Below, piece by piece: positions 53,718 through 61,598 of a stretch of DNA of 64,000 bases. Within the stretch, counting starts at the first letter, position 1. Each line of letters begins with the position of its first letter. This stretch comes from AP-15 sp963736715 (lineage in GTDB: Bacteria > Pseudomonadota > Alphaproteobacteria > ATCC43930 > CGMCC-115725), in assembly GCA_963736715.1 (NCBI GenBank), contig CAVTQA010000013.1:1-64000 (forward strand), in the 5' to 3' direction. The notes under the pieces were generated by a model. It worked only from the letters and a program-made list of their open reading frames with translations, ran no database searches and was not told the origin of the DNA. A program made the translations under genes and the position numbers.

Positions 53718-55118
53718 ATGGAACCGCGCCGGAACCTGTTCGGCTTGTCGGCTCAGGCCAAGGCGCTCCTGATCGAGAAGCTTTCTTCGACTGCTCCGGC
53801 GCGATCGCCGCGGGTCGCGCGCCGCTCCGACTCGGAGGATGAGGACGGCGCCGGCCGCCTGGACGTGTCAAAGCTGGAAGGGTTTCGAGAAATCCGGATG
53901 ATCCGCGAAGCCGCGGATTTTCTCGGCATATCCGATCCGTTCTTTCGCGTTCACGAGGGAATTGCCGGGGCCGAGACGGTGATCGATGGCCGAAGCTTCA
54001 TCAATTTCGCATCCTACAACTACATCGGTCTGAACGGACATCCGGATATTGTGAGCGCCGCAAGGGCAGCAATCGACCGATACGGGACCTCCGTCTCGGC
54101 GAGCCGTCCGGTCTCCGGCGAGCGCCCGGTTCATCGGGCTCTGGAGCGCGCCCTTGCTCGCGTCCACGGGACCGAGGACTGCGTTGTCTTGGTTGGTGGC
54201 CATTCGACGAACGTTACGGTAATCGGACATCTGCTCAGCCGCGAGGACGTGATCGTCCACGATGCGCTGATCCACAACAGCATTGTTCAGGGCGCAATCC
54301 TTTCCGGGGCCCGGCGGGTACCATTTCCGCATCTCGACCACGAAGCCGCCGATCGTTTGCTTCGCGAAACGCGCCCACTCGGCGGGCATACGCTCCTCGT
54401 CATCGAGGGGCACTACAGCATGGATGGCGATGTCCCCGATCTGCCGGCCTTCATCGCTGCCGCCCGCCGCAATCGAGCCTGGCTTATGGTCGATGAAGCG
54501 CACGCGCTGGGTGTGCTCGGGCCGCGTGGTTTTGGCACCGCCGACCGGTTTGGTGTCGATCCTGGGGAGGTCGACATATGGATGGGAACTCTCAGCAAGA
54601 GCCTCGTGTCGTGCGGCGGCTACATTGCCGGCAGCAAGGACCTCGTGGATTTTTTGAAAGTCGCAGCGCCCGGTTTCGTCTTTTCGGTCGGGATGGCCCC
54701 AGCGGCGGCCTCAGCGGCGCTCGCCGCGCTCGAACTTCTCGAGCGCGAGTCGGAGCGGGTGCGCCGCCTCAATGACCGCGCCGCCCTGTTCCTGAGGCTC
54801 GCGCGGGAGGGCGGTCTCGATGTTGGGGGCTCGATCGGGGCCGCGATCGTGCCGATCGTCACCGGCAGCTCGATCCGCGCCGGGCGTCTCGCGCAGGCGC
54901 TGTTCGAACGAGGGGTAAACGTCCAGCCGATCCTCTATCCCGCAGTCCCGGAACGAGCCGCTCGGCTACGCTTTTTCGCAACTGCCTCGCACACCGAGGA
55001 ACAGATCAGAGATACCGTCGATATATTGTTGGAAGAGAGTCGCCGCGTGGCGTCGGAGCCGAGCGATTTGGCGGCGGTCGCGCGGCACCTCGGAAAACGG
55101 AGTTTGTTCTCGCGATAG
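53718..55118 (+). CDS. Alpha-oxoamine synthase (PLP-dependent, SPT/AONS/KBL family)
   Basis: A 466-residue fold-type-I PLP enzyme. The main domain has NFASYNYIGLNGHPDIVSAA, the RPVSGERPVHRALE substrate loop, EGHYSMDGDVPDL, the PLP-contacting DEAHALGVLG and the Schiff-base lysine Lys294 in GTLSKSLVSCGGY. These match serine palmitoyltransferase and 8-amino-7-oxononanoate synthase. Such enzymes condense an acyl thioester with an amino acid, losing CO2. The first 55 residues are an extra segment (NLFGLSAQAKALLIEKLSS, then an acidic linker) not found in stand-alone family members; it may dock on the synthase. The gene starts 3 bp after the polyketide synthase stop, so acyl-ACP is the likely substrate. 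The amino acid used is unknown. Its stop touches the egtD stop. Confidence 0.9.
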   Translation: MEPRRNLFGLSAQAKALLIEKLSSTAPARSPRVARRSDSEDEDGAGRLDVSKLEGFREIRMIREAADFLGISDPFFRVHEGIAGAETVIDGRSFINFASYNYIGLNGHPDIVSAARAAIDRYGTSVSASRPVSGERPVHRALERALARVHGTEDCVVLVGGHSTNVTVIGHLLSREDVIVHDALIHNSIVQGAILSGARRVPFPHLDHEAADRLLRETRPLGGHTLLVIEGHYSMDGDVPDLPAFIAAARRNRAWLMVDEAHALGVLGPRGFGTADRFGVDPGEVDIWMGTLSKSLVSCGGYIAGSKDLVDFLKVAAPGFVFSVGMAPAAASAALAALELLERESERVRRLNDRAALFLRLAREGGLDVGGSIGAAIVPIVTGSSIRAGRLAQALFERGVNVQPILYPAVPERAARLRFFATASHTEEQIRDTVDILLEESRRVASEPSDLAAVARHLGKRSLFSR

Positions 55119-56087
55119 TCACCGCAGCCGGAAATAGTGGGCGCTGAACAGTTCTGCAGGGTCTGTCCAGGTGTCAACCGGGCGAAAGCCGGCGCGCGCC
55201 GCCAAGGCACGGAATTCGTCAACCGAATATTTGTATGAGTATTCGGTGTGGATTAGTTCGTCTTTGGCGAAACGGAAGCGTCTTCCCGCGATCCGGGCCG
55301 TCTGGTCGACGAGGCTGCGGATATAAATTTCGACCCGGCCTTCGGCACTGCTGTAACATGCCAGATGCTCGAACCGGTCGATGTCCAGGTCTCCATCGAG
55401 CTCGCGGTTGACGCGTTCGAGGAGGTTGAGGTTGAACGCGGCGGTCACCCCGGCTCGGTCGTTGTAGGCGGCCTCGAGAATGTCCGGCTCTTTCTTCAGA
55501 TCGACGCCGATCAGCATCTCACCTCTCGGCCCGAGGATGTGCGCGTAGTTGGCGAGAAACGCAACGGCGGCATCGGGCTCGAAATTGCCTATCGTCGAGC
55601 CAGGGAAAAATCCGACCCGCTTTCCTCCAGCGCCGGGCAATGACGGCAACGGAAAGGGGCGGGTGTAGTCGGCGCAAACGGCGATAACCGGCACCGACGG
55701 AAAGTCCTCGGCCAAACTGATCGCGGCATCGCGCAAGTGCTCGCGCGAGATGTCGACCGGAACATAGGCCGCAGGCTGTTCGAGCGCCTGAAGCAGGATG
55801 CGAACCTTTTGACTGGCGCCGCTGCCAAACTCGATGACGCGGCAATGCGGACCCATCTGAGCCGCGATATCACTCGAATTCTCTTCGAGGATCGCGATCT
55901 CGGTACGTGTCGGATAGTATTCGGGCAGGCGGCAGATTTCCTCGAACAATGCCGAGCCGCGCGCGTCATAAAAGAACTTGCACGGAACCCGCTTGTGGGC
56001 GCGCGCGAGGCCCGCCAGCACCGCATCCCGAAAGCTTTCTTCGCCGGGTGCCAGATCATGGAAGGCAAAGCGCGCGCCATGTTTCAT
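55119..56087 (-). CDS. egtD: L-histidine N-alpha-methyltransferase EgtD
   Basis: A 322-residue EgtD. The SAM motif is VIEFGSGASQKVRILLQAL, and the FFYDARGSALFEEICRLPEY start and GFFPGSTIGNFEPDAAVAFL stretch are diagnostic of the family, as are LIGVDLKKEPDILEAAYNDR and FNLNLLERVNRELDGD. It trimethylates histidine to hercynine, the first step of ergothioneine synthesis. Its ATG overlaps the egtB stop codon (ATGA), so the two are translated together. It is convergent with the alpha-oxoamine synthase gene, with zero bases between the two stop codons. Confidence 0.95.
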   Translation of the reverse strand: MKHGARFAFHDLAPGEESFRDAVLAGLARAHKRVPCKFFYDARGSALFEEICRLPEYYPTRTEIAILEENSSDIAAQMGPHCRVIEFGSGASQKVRILLQALEQPAAYVPVDISREHLRDAAISLAEDFPSVPVIAVCADYTRPFPLPSLPGAGGKRVGFFPGSTIGNFEPDAAVAFLANYAHILGPRGEMLIGVDLKKEPDILEAAYNDRAGVTAAFNLNLLERVNRELDGDLDIDRFEHLACYSSAEGRVEIYIRSLVDQTARIAGRRFRFAKDELIHTEYSYKYSVDEFRALAARAGFRPVDTWTDPAELFSAHYFRLR

Positions 56088-57391
56088 TCAAGGTCCTCCG
56101 CCAGCCGCAGCCCGGCGAAGGCCCAACGCGCCGACGGCGGGAAAAAGTTGCGATAAGTGGCCCTGATGTGCCCGGTCGGGGTGATTGCCGACCCGCCCCG
56201 CAGCACGATTTGATTACACATGAACTTTCCGTTATATTCACCGATTGCGCCGGCGGCCGGGCGAAAGCGAGGGTAAGGGGTATACGGACTGGCCGTCCAC
56301 TCCCACACGTCGCCGTACATTTGCCGCAGCCGGGGTGTGGCGTCCGACAAGACGTCCGCGCAGGGGTGAAAGTGGCCGCGATCGGTGAAGTTGCCCGAGA
56401 TAGGCACATCTTCGGCGGCTATCTCCCATTCCGCTTCGGTCGGCAATCGTTTCCCTGACCATCTGGCGAAGGCATCGGCTTCGTAAAAGCTGAGGTGGCA
56501 TACCGACTCGGCCGGGTTCAGCCGGCGGCGGCCGGATAATGTAAAGACCGACCACTCCTCGCCTTCGCGGAGCCAATAGAGCGGCGCTTCCCAAGCCTGC
56601 TCGCGAACCGTCGCCCACCCGTCGGATAGCCAGAATTCCGGTCTCCTGTAACCTGCGTCCTCAATGAAGCCGAGATATTCGCCGCAGCTCACCGGCCGCG
56701 CGGCGAGGCGAAACGGTTCGAGCCAGACCTTGTGGCGGGGGCTCTCGTTGTCGAAAGCGAAACCGGATCCCGCGTGTCCGATCTCCTTCAGGCCGCCAGC
56801 AAACTCTACACAAGTGAGGGGGCGCACCGTGGCCTGCACCTGCAACTGCGGCGCCTGATAGGCGGGCAGCAGAGGGTTGAGCGAGAAAACATGCTTGACG
56901 TCCATCAGGATCAGCTCCTGATGTTGCTGCTCGTGGTGAATGCCGAGTTCGAGCACGGCCGCGACCTCACTCCATTCCGGTTCGGCGACCCGCTCGATCA
57001 GCCGAGCGATCGCCGAACTCACGTGATCGCGATAGGCCATGACGATATCGACGGTCGGGCGCGACAAGAGGCCGCGCTCGGGCCGCGGGTGACGCGGGCC
57101 GACCGCCTCGTAATACGAGTTGAAGAGATAACCGAAGGCAGGGTCGAACATCCCGTAATCGGGGTCGAACCGGGCCAACAGGAATGTCTCGAAAAACCAG
57201 GTGGTATGCGCGAGGTGCCATTTTGTCGGACTGACATCCGGCATCGACTGGATCGACTGATCCTCTGCCGTCAAGTTGGCAGTCAGCAATTCGGTCTTTC
57301 GCCTTATCGCTTCGAACCGCTCGGAGGCAAGGCGGCGATCGGCGCGGCAAGCTTCCTCTTGCACCGCAATTTCAAGCACGTTGTCCCCCAT
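56084..57391 (-). CDS. egtB: Ergothioneine biosynthesis sulfoxide synthase EgtB
   Basis: A 435-residue EgtB. The N-terminal DinB-like domain supplies iron ligands in TKWHLAHTTWFFE and ELGIHHEQQHQELILMD (the HxxxH pair). The C-terminal formylglycine-generating-enzyme-like domain follows: GYRRPEFWLSDGWATVREQA, KRLPTEAEWEIAAED and VWEWTASPYTPYPRFRPAAG, ending LRGGSAITPTGHIRATYRNF. It joins hercynine to a thiol with iron and O2. Only egtB and egtD are present here; the final C-S lyase step must be elsewhere. Ergothioneine protects against oxidative stress. The unit starts about 50 bp from the end of the M32 peptidase gene. Confidence 0.95.
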   Translation of the reverse strand: MGDNVLEIAVQEEACRADRRLASERFEAIRRKTELLTANLTAEDQSIQSMPDVSPTKWHLAHTTWFFETFLLARFDPDYGMFDPAFGYLFNSYYEAVGPRHPRPERGLLSRPTVDIVMAYRDHVSSAIARLIERVAEPEWSEVAAVLELGIHHEQQHQELILMDVKHVFSLNPLLPAYQAPQLQVQATVRPLTCVEFAGGLKEIGHAGSGFAFDNESPRHKVWLEPFRLAARPVSCGEYLGFIEDAGYRRPEFWLSDGWATVREQAWEAPLYWLREGEEWSVFTLSGRRRLNPAESVCHLSFYEADAFARWSGKRLPTEAEWEIAAEDVPISGNFTDRGHFHPCADVLSDATPRLRQMYGDVWEWTASPYTPYPRFRPAAGAIGEYNGKFMCNQIVLRGGSAITPTGHIRATYRNFFPPSARWAFAGLRLAEDLE

Positions 57392-57438
57392 ACCCTATTG
57401 CATTGTCCCCGCTAACACCCCTGTTACCGAGTCGTTCG

Positions 57439-58926
57439 CTAGCTCAGATAACGATCGCGCAGATGGCGCTCGAAACTGGCCGTCCCGAGCGGCCGCCCAG
57501 TGGCGGTTTCGACCAGCTCCGCCGTCGACGACAGCGATCCCTTGGAATGCACCCGCTCGCGCGCCCAGCCGAGCAGCGGCGCAAATTCGCCCTCCGCAAT
57601 CGCCTGCATCAAGCCCGGGATATCGCGACGCGCCACTTCGAACAGCTGGGCCGCGATCAGCGCGCCGAGCGTATAGGTCGGGAAATACCCCCAATTGCCA
57701 TCGTACCAATGAATATCCTGAAGACACCCCTCGCGGTCATTGTCCGGCACGACCCCAAGCATTTCGCGCATCGTTGCCGCCCAGGCACCGGGAAGCTCCG
57801 CCGCAGGGAGATCGCCGTCGAGCATCGCGCGTTCGAGTCGGTAACGCAGGATCACGTGAGCGGGATAGGTCACCTCATCGGCATCGACCCGGATGAAACC
57901 GCGCCGAACCCGGATTTGACGCCGGTATAGCGCGTCGGCTTCCCACTCCGGCCCGTCGCCGCCAAAAGCCTCGCGGATGATCGGGGCCGCGTAGGTCAAA
58001 AAAGCACGGCTGCGGCACACCTGCATTTCGAGCAGCAGCGATTGGCTCTCGTGCATTGCCATGCCGCGGGCGCGGCCGACCGGCTGAAGCCGCCATTCGG
58101 CCGGGAGCCCTCGCTGATAGAGGGCGTGCCCGGTCTCGTGCAGCACCCCCATCAAGGCCCGCGCAAAATCGTCCTCGTTGTAGCGCGTCGTGATCCGCAC
58201 ATCTTCAGGGGTCCCGCCGCAAAACGGATGGGCGCTGATGTCCAGCCTGCCATGCGCGAAGTCGAAGCCGATACGTTCCATCAGCCGCATGGCGAGGCGG
58301 CGCTGCGTTTCGATCGGGAAAGGGCCGCAGAGGGGTGCCGAGGACACAGCTGCCTGGCGGTCCAGGGCGCCCTCGATCAAATCGGGCAAGAAACCCGCGA
58401 TTTCACCGAACAGGCGATCGATTTGGGCAACCGAGGCGCCCGGCTCGTATTGGTCGAGCAAAGCCTCGTAAGGACTCGTTCCGAGCGGCCTGGCTTTGAC
58501 GGAGGCGATTTCGCGTTCGATACGGAGAATTCTCTCGAGCCCCGGAAGCACGGCGGCAAAGTCGTTCTCCAAGCGGCCTCTGCGCCACACGGCTTCGCAT
58601 TCCGAGCAGGCGCGCGACTCGGCCTCGACAAGCGCGGCCGGTACCGCTGTGGCGTGCCGCCAGCGTCGACGCATTTCGCGCAGATTGGCGCGTTGCCAGT
58701 CTCCCAGCTCATCGGCGGCGGCCTCGGCTTCGGCCAGCAATCCCTCTATCTCGGGCGCGACCAAATGCTGATGCGCGATCAGGCGCAAGGTCGCGAGTTG
58801 CTCGGCGCGCGCCGCCGCTCCGCCGCTGGGCATGATTGAGGCGGTATCCCAGTGGAGAACCGAGATTGCTTGCTCGACCGCGCCCAGTCGTCGGAACCGC
58901 TGTTCCAGCTCACGATAGGCGGTCAT
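57439..58926 (-). CDS. M32-family carboxypeptidase (carboxypeptidase Taq type)
   Basis: A 495-residue metallopeptidase with the active-site HEXXH motif as HETGH (GVLHETGHALYQRGLPAEWR) and the downstream metal-ligand region AMHESQSLLLEMQVCRS. The HPFCGGTPEDVRITTRYNED and GVVPDNDREGCLQDIHWYDG blocks are typical of M32. It trims amino acids from the C-termini of peptides in the cytoplasm. The ATG at 58926 overlaps the stop of the SURF1 gene, so it is the last gene of the oxidase operon; why a peptidase sits there is unknown. Confidence 0.93.
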   Translation of the reverse strand: MTAYRELEQRFRRLGAVEQAISVLHWDTASIMPSGGAAARAEQLATLRLIAHQHLVAPEIEGLLAEAEAAADELGDWQRANLREMRRRWRHATAVPAALVEAESRACSECEAVWRRGRLENDFAAVLPGLERILRIEREIASVKARPLGTSPYEALLDQYEPGASVAQIDRLFGEIAGFLPDLIEGALDRQAAVSSAPLCGPFPIETQRRLAMRLMERIGFDFAHGRLDISAHPFCGGTPEDVRITTRYNEDDFARALMGVLHETGHALYQRGLPAEWRLQPVGRARGMAMHESQSLLLEMQVCRSRAFLTYAAPIIREAFGGDGPEWEADALYRRQIRVRRGFIRVDADEVTYPAHVILRYRLERAMLDGDLPAAELPGAWAATMREMLGVVPDNDREGCLQDIHWYDGNWGYFPTYTLGALIAAQLFEVARRDIPGLMQAIAEGEFAPLLGWARERVHSKGSLSSTAELVETATGRPLGTASFERHLRDRYLS

Positions 58927-59636
58927 GCCACCCCCGCGTTACGGCGATGGTAAAGGACATAGATGACGACCAACGCAACCGCCAGCGAAAACCATGTTAT
59001 CGCATATTGCAGGTGGTTGTTCGGCAGCGTGAGGCGGGTAACGCCGCCTTTCGGCCAGCCGCCCGGGTTGGGGCTCGAGTCGGCGTCTATGTAGAACGGT
59101 GCAACCCGGTCCAGCTTGTCCGCCGCGCTCATTGCCGGAAGGTCAACCCAGAACCAGTAGTTGAGATCGGGGCGGTTGTCGGGCAGAAACCAGTTCGGCC
59201 TCCCGGACGGCGGCAGCCGCAGCAACCCTTGCACGCGGACTGTGCCGGCGATCTGGCCGGCGGCGCGTTTCGCCGGATCCTTTAGTTCGGCCGGGATATA
59301 TCCGCGATTGACGAAGACGACGCGGCCCCCCGGCTCCAGAAGCGGCGTCAGGATTTGATAGCCCTGTCCACCGCCCTCCGAGGTCGCGCCGAGAAAGATT
59401 TCTTTGTCGTTGAGGAACACCCCTTCGTCGCTGACGTGGCGGAACTCCATGTCGCGCGCTTCGGCGAGGCCTTTCGGCACGGCAGCCGGCGTGGCTGCGA
59501 CCGCGGCCTGCCTTTGGGCGATCAGATCCTGCTTCCAGAAAAGCCGCTCAACCTGCCACGCACCCAGCGCGAGGCAGATCAGCAGTATCGGCAGGGAGAA
59601 TACGGTTGGCCAAAGCAGCGGCCGAAAACCTGTCAT
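58923..59636 (-). CDS. SURF1-family cytochrome oxidase assembly protein
   Basis: A 237-residue protein with two membrane helices, PTVFSLPILLICLALGAWQV at the N-terminus and YAITWFSLAVALVVIYVLYH at the C-terminus. The loop between carries the SURF1 landmarks LGAWQVERLFWK, VFVNRGYIP, NYWFWVDLPAM and GGVTRLTLPNNHLQYA. SURF1 helps insert heme a into subunit I of the aa3 oxidase. The stop codon overlaps the M32 start; the gene fits the oxidase operon between the DUF983 protein and the peptidase. Confidence 0.92.
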   Translation of the reverse strand: MTGFRPLLWPTVFSLPILLICLALGAWQVERLFWKQDLIAQRQAAVAATPAAVPKGLAEARDMEFRHVSDEGVFLNDKEIFLGATSEGGGQGYQILTPLLEPGGRVVFVNRGYIPAELKDPAKRAAGQIAGTVRVQGLLRLPPSGRPNWFLPDNRPDLNYWFWVDLPAMSAADKLDRVAPFYIDADSSPNPGGWPKGGVTRLTLPNNHLQYAITWFSLAVALVVIYVLYHRRNAGVA

Positions 59637-59666
59637 CTAAGACGGTGCGAGCCCGCGCGCAACGCT

Positions 59667-60035
59667 TCAGGAGGGTGGTGACGCGACCAGGAGATGGTGA
59701 CGATATTGCAACGCGATAAGGCCGGCTTTCAGTGGTCGCAACATAGCAATCGCGCCGACGATGATGAACGGCGTCCACAGCACAAGATGTATCCAGATCG
59801 GCGGGGAAAATTTTATCTCGACCAAAGCGGCGAGCCCGACGACGATCAAGCCGAGAAAAAAAATGACGAAAACGGCCGGGCCGTCCCCCGCGTCTTGTGC
59901 GGACAGATCAAGACCGCAGACCTCGCACGCACCGCGCACGTTCAGGAGCCCGGTAAATAATCTGCCCCTGCCGCAACGCGGGCACCGACAGCCGAGCGCG
60001 GCGCGGATAGGGGAGATTGCCGGAATATCGTTCAT
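59667..60035 (-). CDS. DUF983 membrane protein
   Basis: A 122-residue protein, started at ATG 60035 because its start overlaps the ctaE stop codon. It has two pairs of cysteines (CRCPRCGRGRLF and CEVCGLD), as in a small zinc ribbon, then two hydrophobic segments (VFVIFFLGLIVVGLAALVEI; LVLWTPFIIVGAIAMLRPLK). This is the complete DUF983 pattern, regularly found in alphaproteobacterial cytochrome oxidase operons, so a role in oxidase assembly is likely. The biochemical function is unknown. Confidence 0.85.
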   Translation of the reverse strand: MNDIPAISPIRAALGCRCPRCGRGRLFTGLLNVRGACEVCGLDLSAQDAGDGPAVFVIFFLGLIVVGLAALVEIKFSPPIWIHLVLWTPFIIVGAIAMLRPLKAGLIALQYRHHLLVASPPS

Positions 60036-60847
60036 CCCGCCACGCCGGCTCCGCCGCTGCCCTCGCCCCACCAGTAGACGCAAACAAACAAGAACAGCCA
60101 CACGACATCGACGAAATGCCAATACCACGCGGCTGCTTCGAACCCGAAGTGATGGTCGGGTTTAAAGTGTCCGGCCCACGCCCGGCAGAGGCAGACGATC
60201 AGAAACGTCGTCCCGATGATGACGTGGAAGCCGTGAAACCCGGTCGCCATGAAAAACGTCGATGGATAGATGCCGTCGGTGAAGTGAAACGGCGCATGGC
60301 TGTACTCGTAGGCCTGAACCGAGGTGAAGCAAATGCCGAGAAAGACGGTCAGTGCCAGTCCGCGCAACAAACCGCTGCGGTCGCCTTCGATCAGCGAATG
60401 ATGCGCCCAAGTGACCGTCGTTCCCGACAACAGCAAGATCAACGTATTCAGAAACGGGAACTCGAAAGGATCGAACGGGTGGATGGTCTTTGGCGGCCAA
60501 GCGCCGCCTACTGGGAACAGGCTCGATGCGAAGAAGGCCCAGAAAAACGCGGCGAAAAACATCACCTCGGAGGCGATGAACAGCGCCATGCCATAGCGCA
60601 GACCGAGCTGCACCACCGGGGTATGATAGCCCTGGAACGTCGCCTCGCGAATGACGTCGCGCCACCACACCGCCATCGTCGCCAGCACCGCGAGGACGCC
60701 GATGATCAAGAGGGTCCATCCGTAGCCGTGCATGTAGAGGACGCCGCCGGTGGTGATCAGACCGGCAGCAACGGCCCCGAACAGCGGCCAGATGCTAGGT
60801 GCCACGAGATGATAGGGATGCTTCGGCGGGGCGTGCGCTTCGCTCAT
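60032..60847 (-). CDS. ctaE: Cytochrome c oxidase subunit III
   Basis: A 271-residue seven-helix membrane protein. The first helix area PYHLVAPSIWPLFGAVAAGL, then VWWRDVIREATFQGYHTPVV and MALFIASEVMFFAAFFWAFF, and GFHGFHVIIGTTFLIVCLCR near the C-terminus are typical subunit III. It stabilises subunit I and the proton uptake path. Its stop codon overlaps the DUF983 start, and it begins 19 bp after the ctaG stop codon, in order with the rest of the operon. Confidence 0.96.
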   Translation of the reverse strand: MSEAHAPPKHPYHLVAPSIWPLFGAVAAGLITTGGVLYMHGYGWTLLIIGVLAVLATMAVWWRDVIREATFQGYHTPVVQLGLRYGMALFIASEVMFFAAFFWAFFASSLFPVGGAWPPKTIHPFDPFEFPFLNTLILLLSGTTVTWAHHSLIEGDRSGLLRGLALTVFLGICFTSVQAYEYSHAPFHFTDGIYPSTFFMATGFHGFHVIIGTTFLIVCLCRAWAGHFKPDHHFGFEAAAWYWHFVDVVWLFLFVCVYWWGEGSGGAGVAG

Positions 60848-60866
60848 GGGTTGGGGCTCGGATCGG

Positions 60867-61466
60867 TCAATTTACGGAAGCTGGCTGCGATCGAGGCGCC
60901 GCGGACGCGGTCGGAGATGCAGCCTCGGGCGCGCGAAACATCGTATAGGACAATGTGATCGAGCGTACCTCGCTGGTGCCGGGATCGGTCGAGATGTCCG
61001 GGTCGACAAAGAAGACGACTCCCATATCCACGCTCTGACCCGGCGCCAAGGTCTGACTGTTGAAGCAGAAGCATTGAAGCTTGTCGAAATAGATCCCGGC
61101 CTTGGTCGGGGTGACGTTGTAGACCGCCTGGGCGGTGACCGGCGCCGCGGTGCGGTTCACCGCGCGGAAAAAGACCTGGTTTTGAGCGCCCGGATGAACC
61201 GATATCGCATTCTTCAAGGGGCGAAATTCCCAATCGAGACCGGGGGCGACCTGAGCATCGAAGCGTACGGTGATCATCCCGGCGGCAATTCGGGTCGGCG
61301 CCGCCTCCGCACGCTGGGTGGTGCCGCCAAAGCCGGTCGCGGCGCAGAACAGCCGGTAGAGCGGCACCGACGCAAAGGACAGCCCGACCATGCCGGCCAC
61401 TACGGATACCAGCAGCACGACAGTCGCCCCGTTGCGTCTACGGTGCGATCGTCTCGCCGTAGCCAC
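60867..61466 (-). CDS. ctaG: Cytochrome c oxidase assembly protein CtaG (Cox11)
   Basis: A 199-residue copper chaperone. One N-terminal transmembrane helix (ATVVLLVSVVAGMVGLSFAS) is followed by VPLYRLFCAATGFGGTTQR. A periplasmic beta domain then carries the copper motif KLQCFCFNSQTL (CFCF). It delivers copper to the CuB site of subunit I. The start codon is GTG at 61466, 3 bp after the coxF stop codon. The C-terminal tail is alanine- and serine-rich. Confidence 0.95.
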   Translation of the reverse strand: MATARRSHRRRNGATVVLLVSVVAGMVGLSFASVPLYRLFCAATGFGGTTQRAEAAPTRIAAGMITVRFDAQVAPGLDWEFRPLKNAISVHPGAQNQVFFRAVNRTAAPVTAQAVYNVTPTKAGIYFDKLQCFCFNSQTLAPGQSVDMGVVFFVDPDISTDPGTSEVRSITLSYTMFRAPEAASPTASAAPRSQPASVN

Positions 61467-61469
61467 CCG

Positions 61470-61598
61470 CTAACCCCCCATCCGCACGATGGCGAGCGCG
61501 TAGAACAGCGCGACGAGGGCGACAAGCACGGCTACCAGCGCGCGGTTGCGGGCGCGAATGGTCTTTCCCCGATCGGGGTCCGCGGCAATCAAAGCCAA
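61470..61598 (-). CDS. CoxF-like small oxidase-operon membrane protein
   Basis: A 42-residue frame between ctaB and ctaG: a basic N-terminus (DPDRGKTIRARNR) and one hydrophobic helix (ALVAVLVALVALFYALAIVR) ending in MGG. This is the pattern of the CoxF-type short proteins at the same place in other alphaproteobacterial oxidase operons. The start is TTG, at 61598 or 61592, overlapping the ctaB stop (61589-61591), which suggests coupled translation. It is too short for most gene finders. The function is unknown; oxidase assembly or stability is likely. Confidence 0.6.
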   Translation of the reverse strand: MALIAADPDRGKTIRARNRALVAVLVALVALFYALAIVRMGG

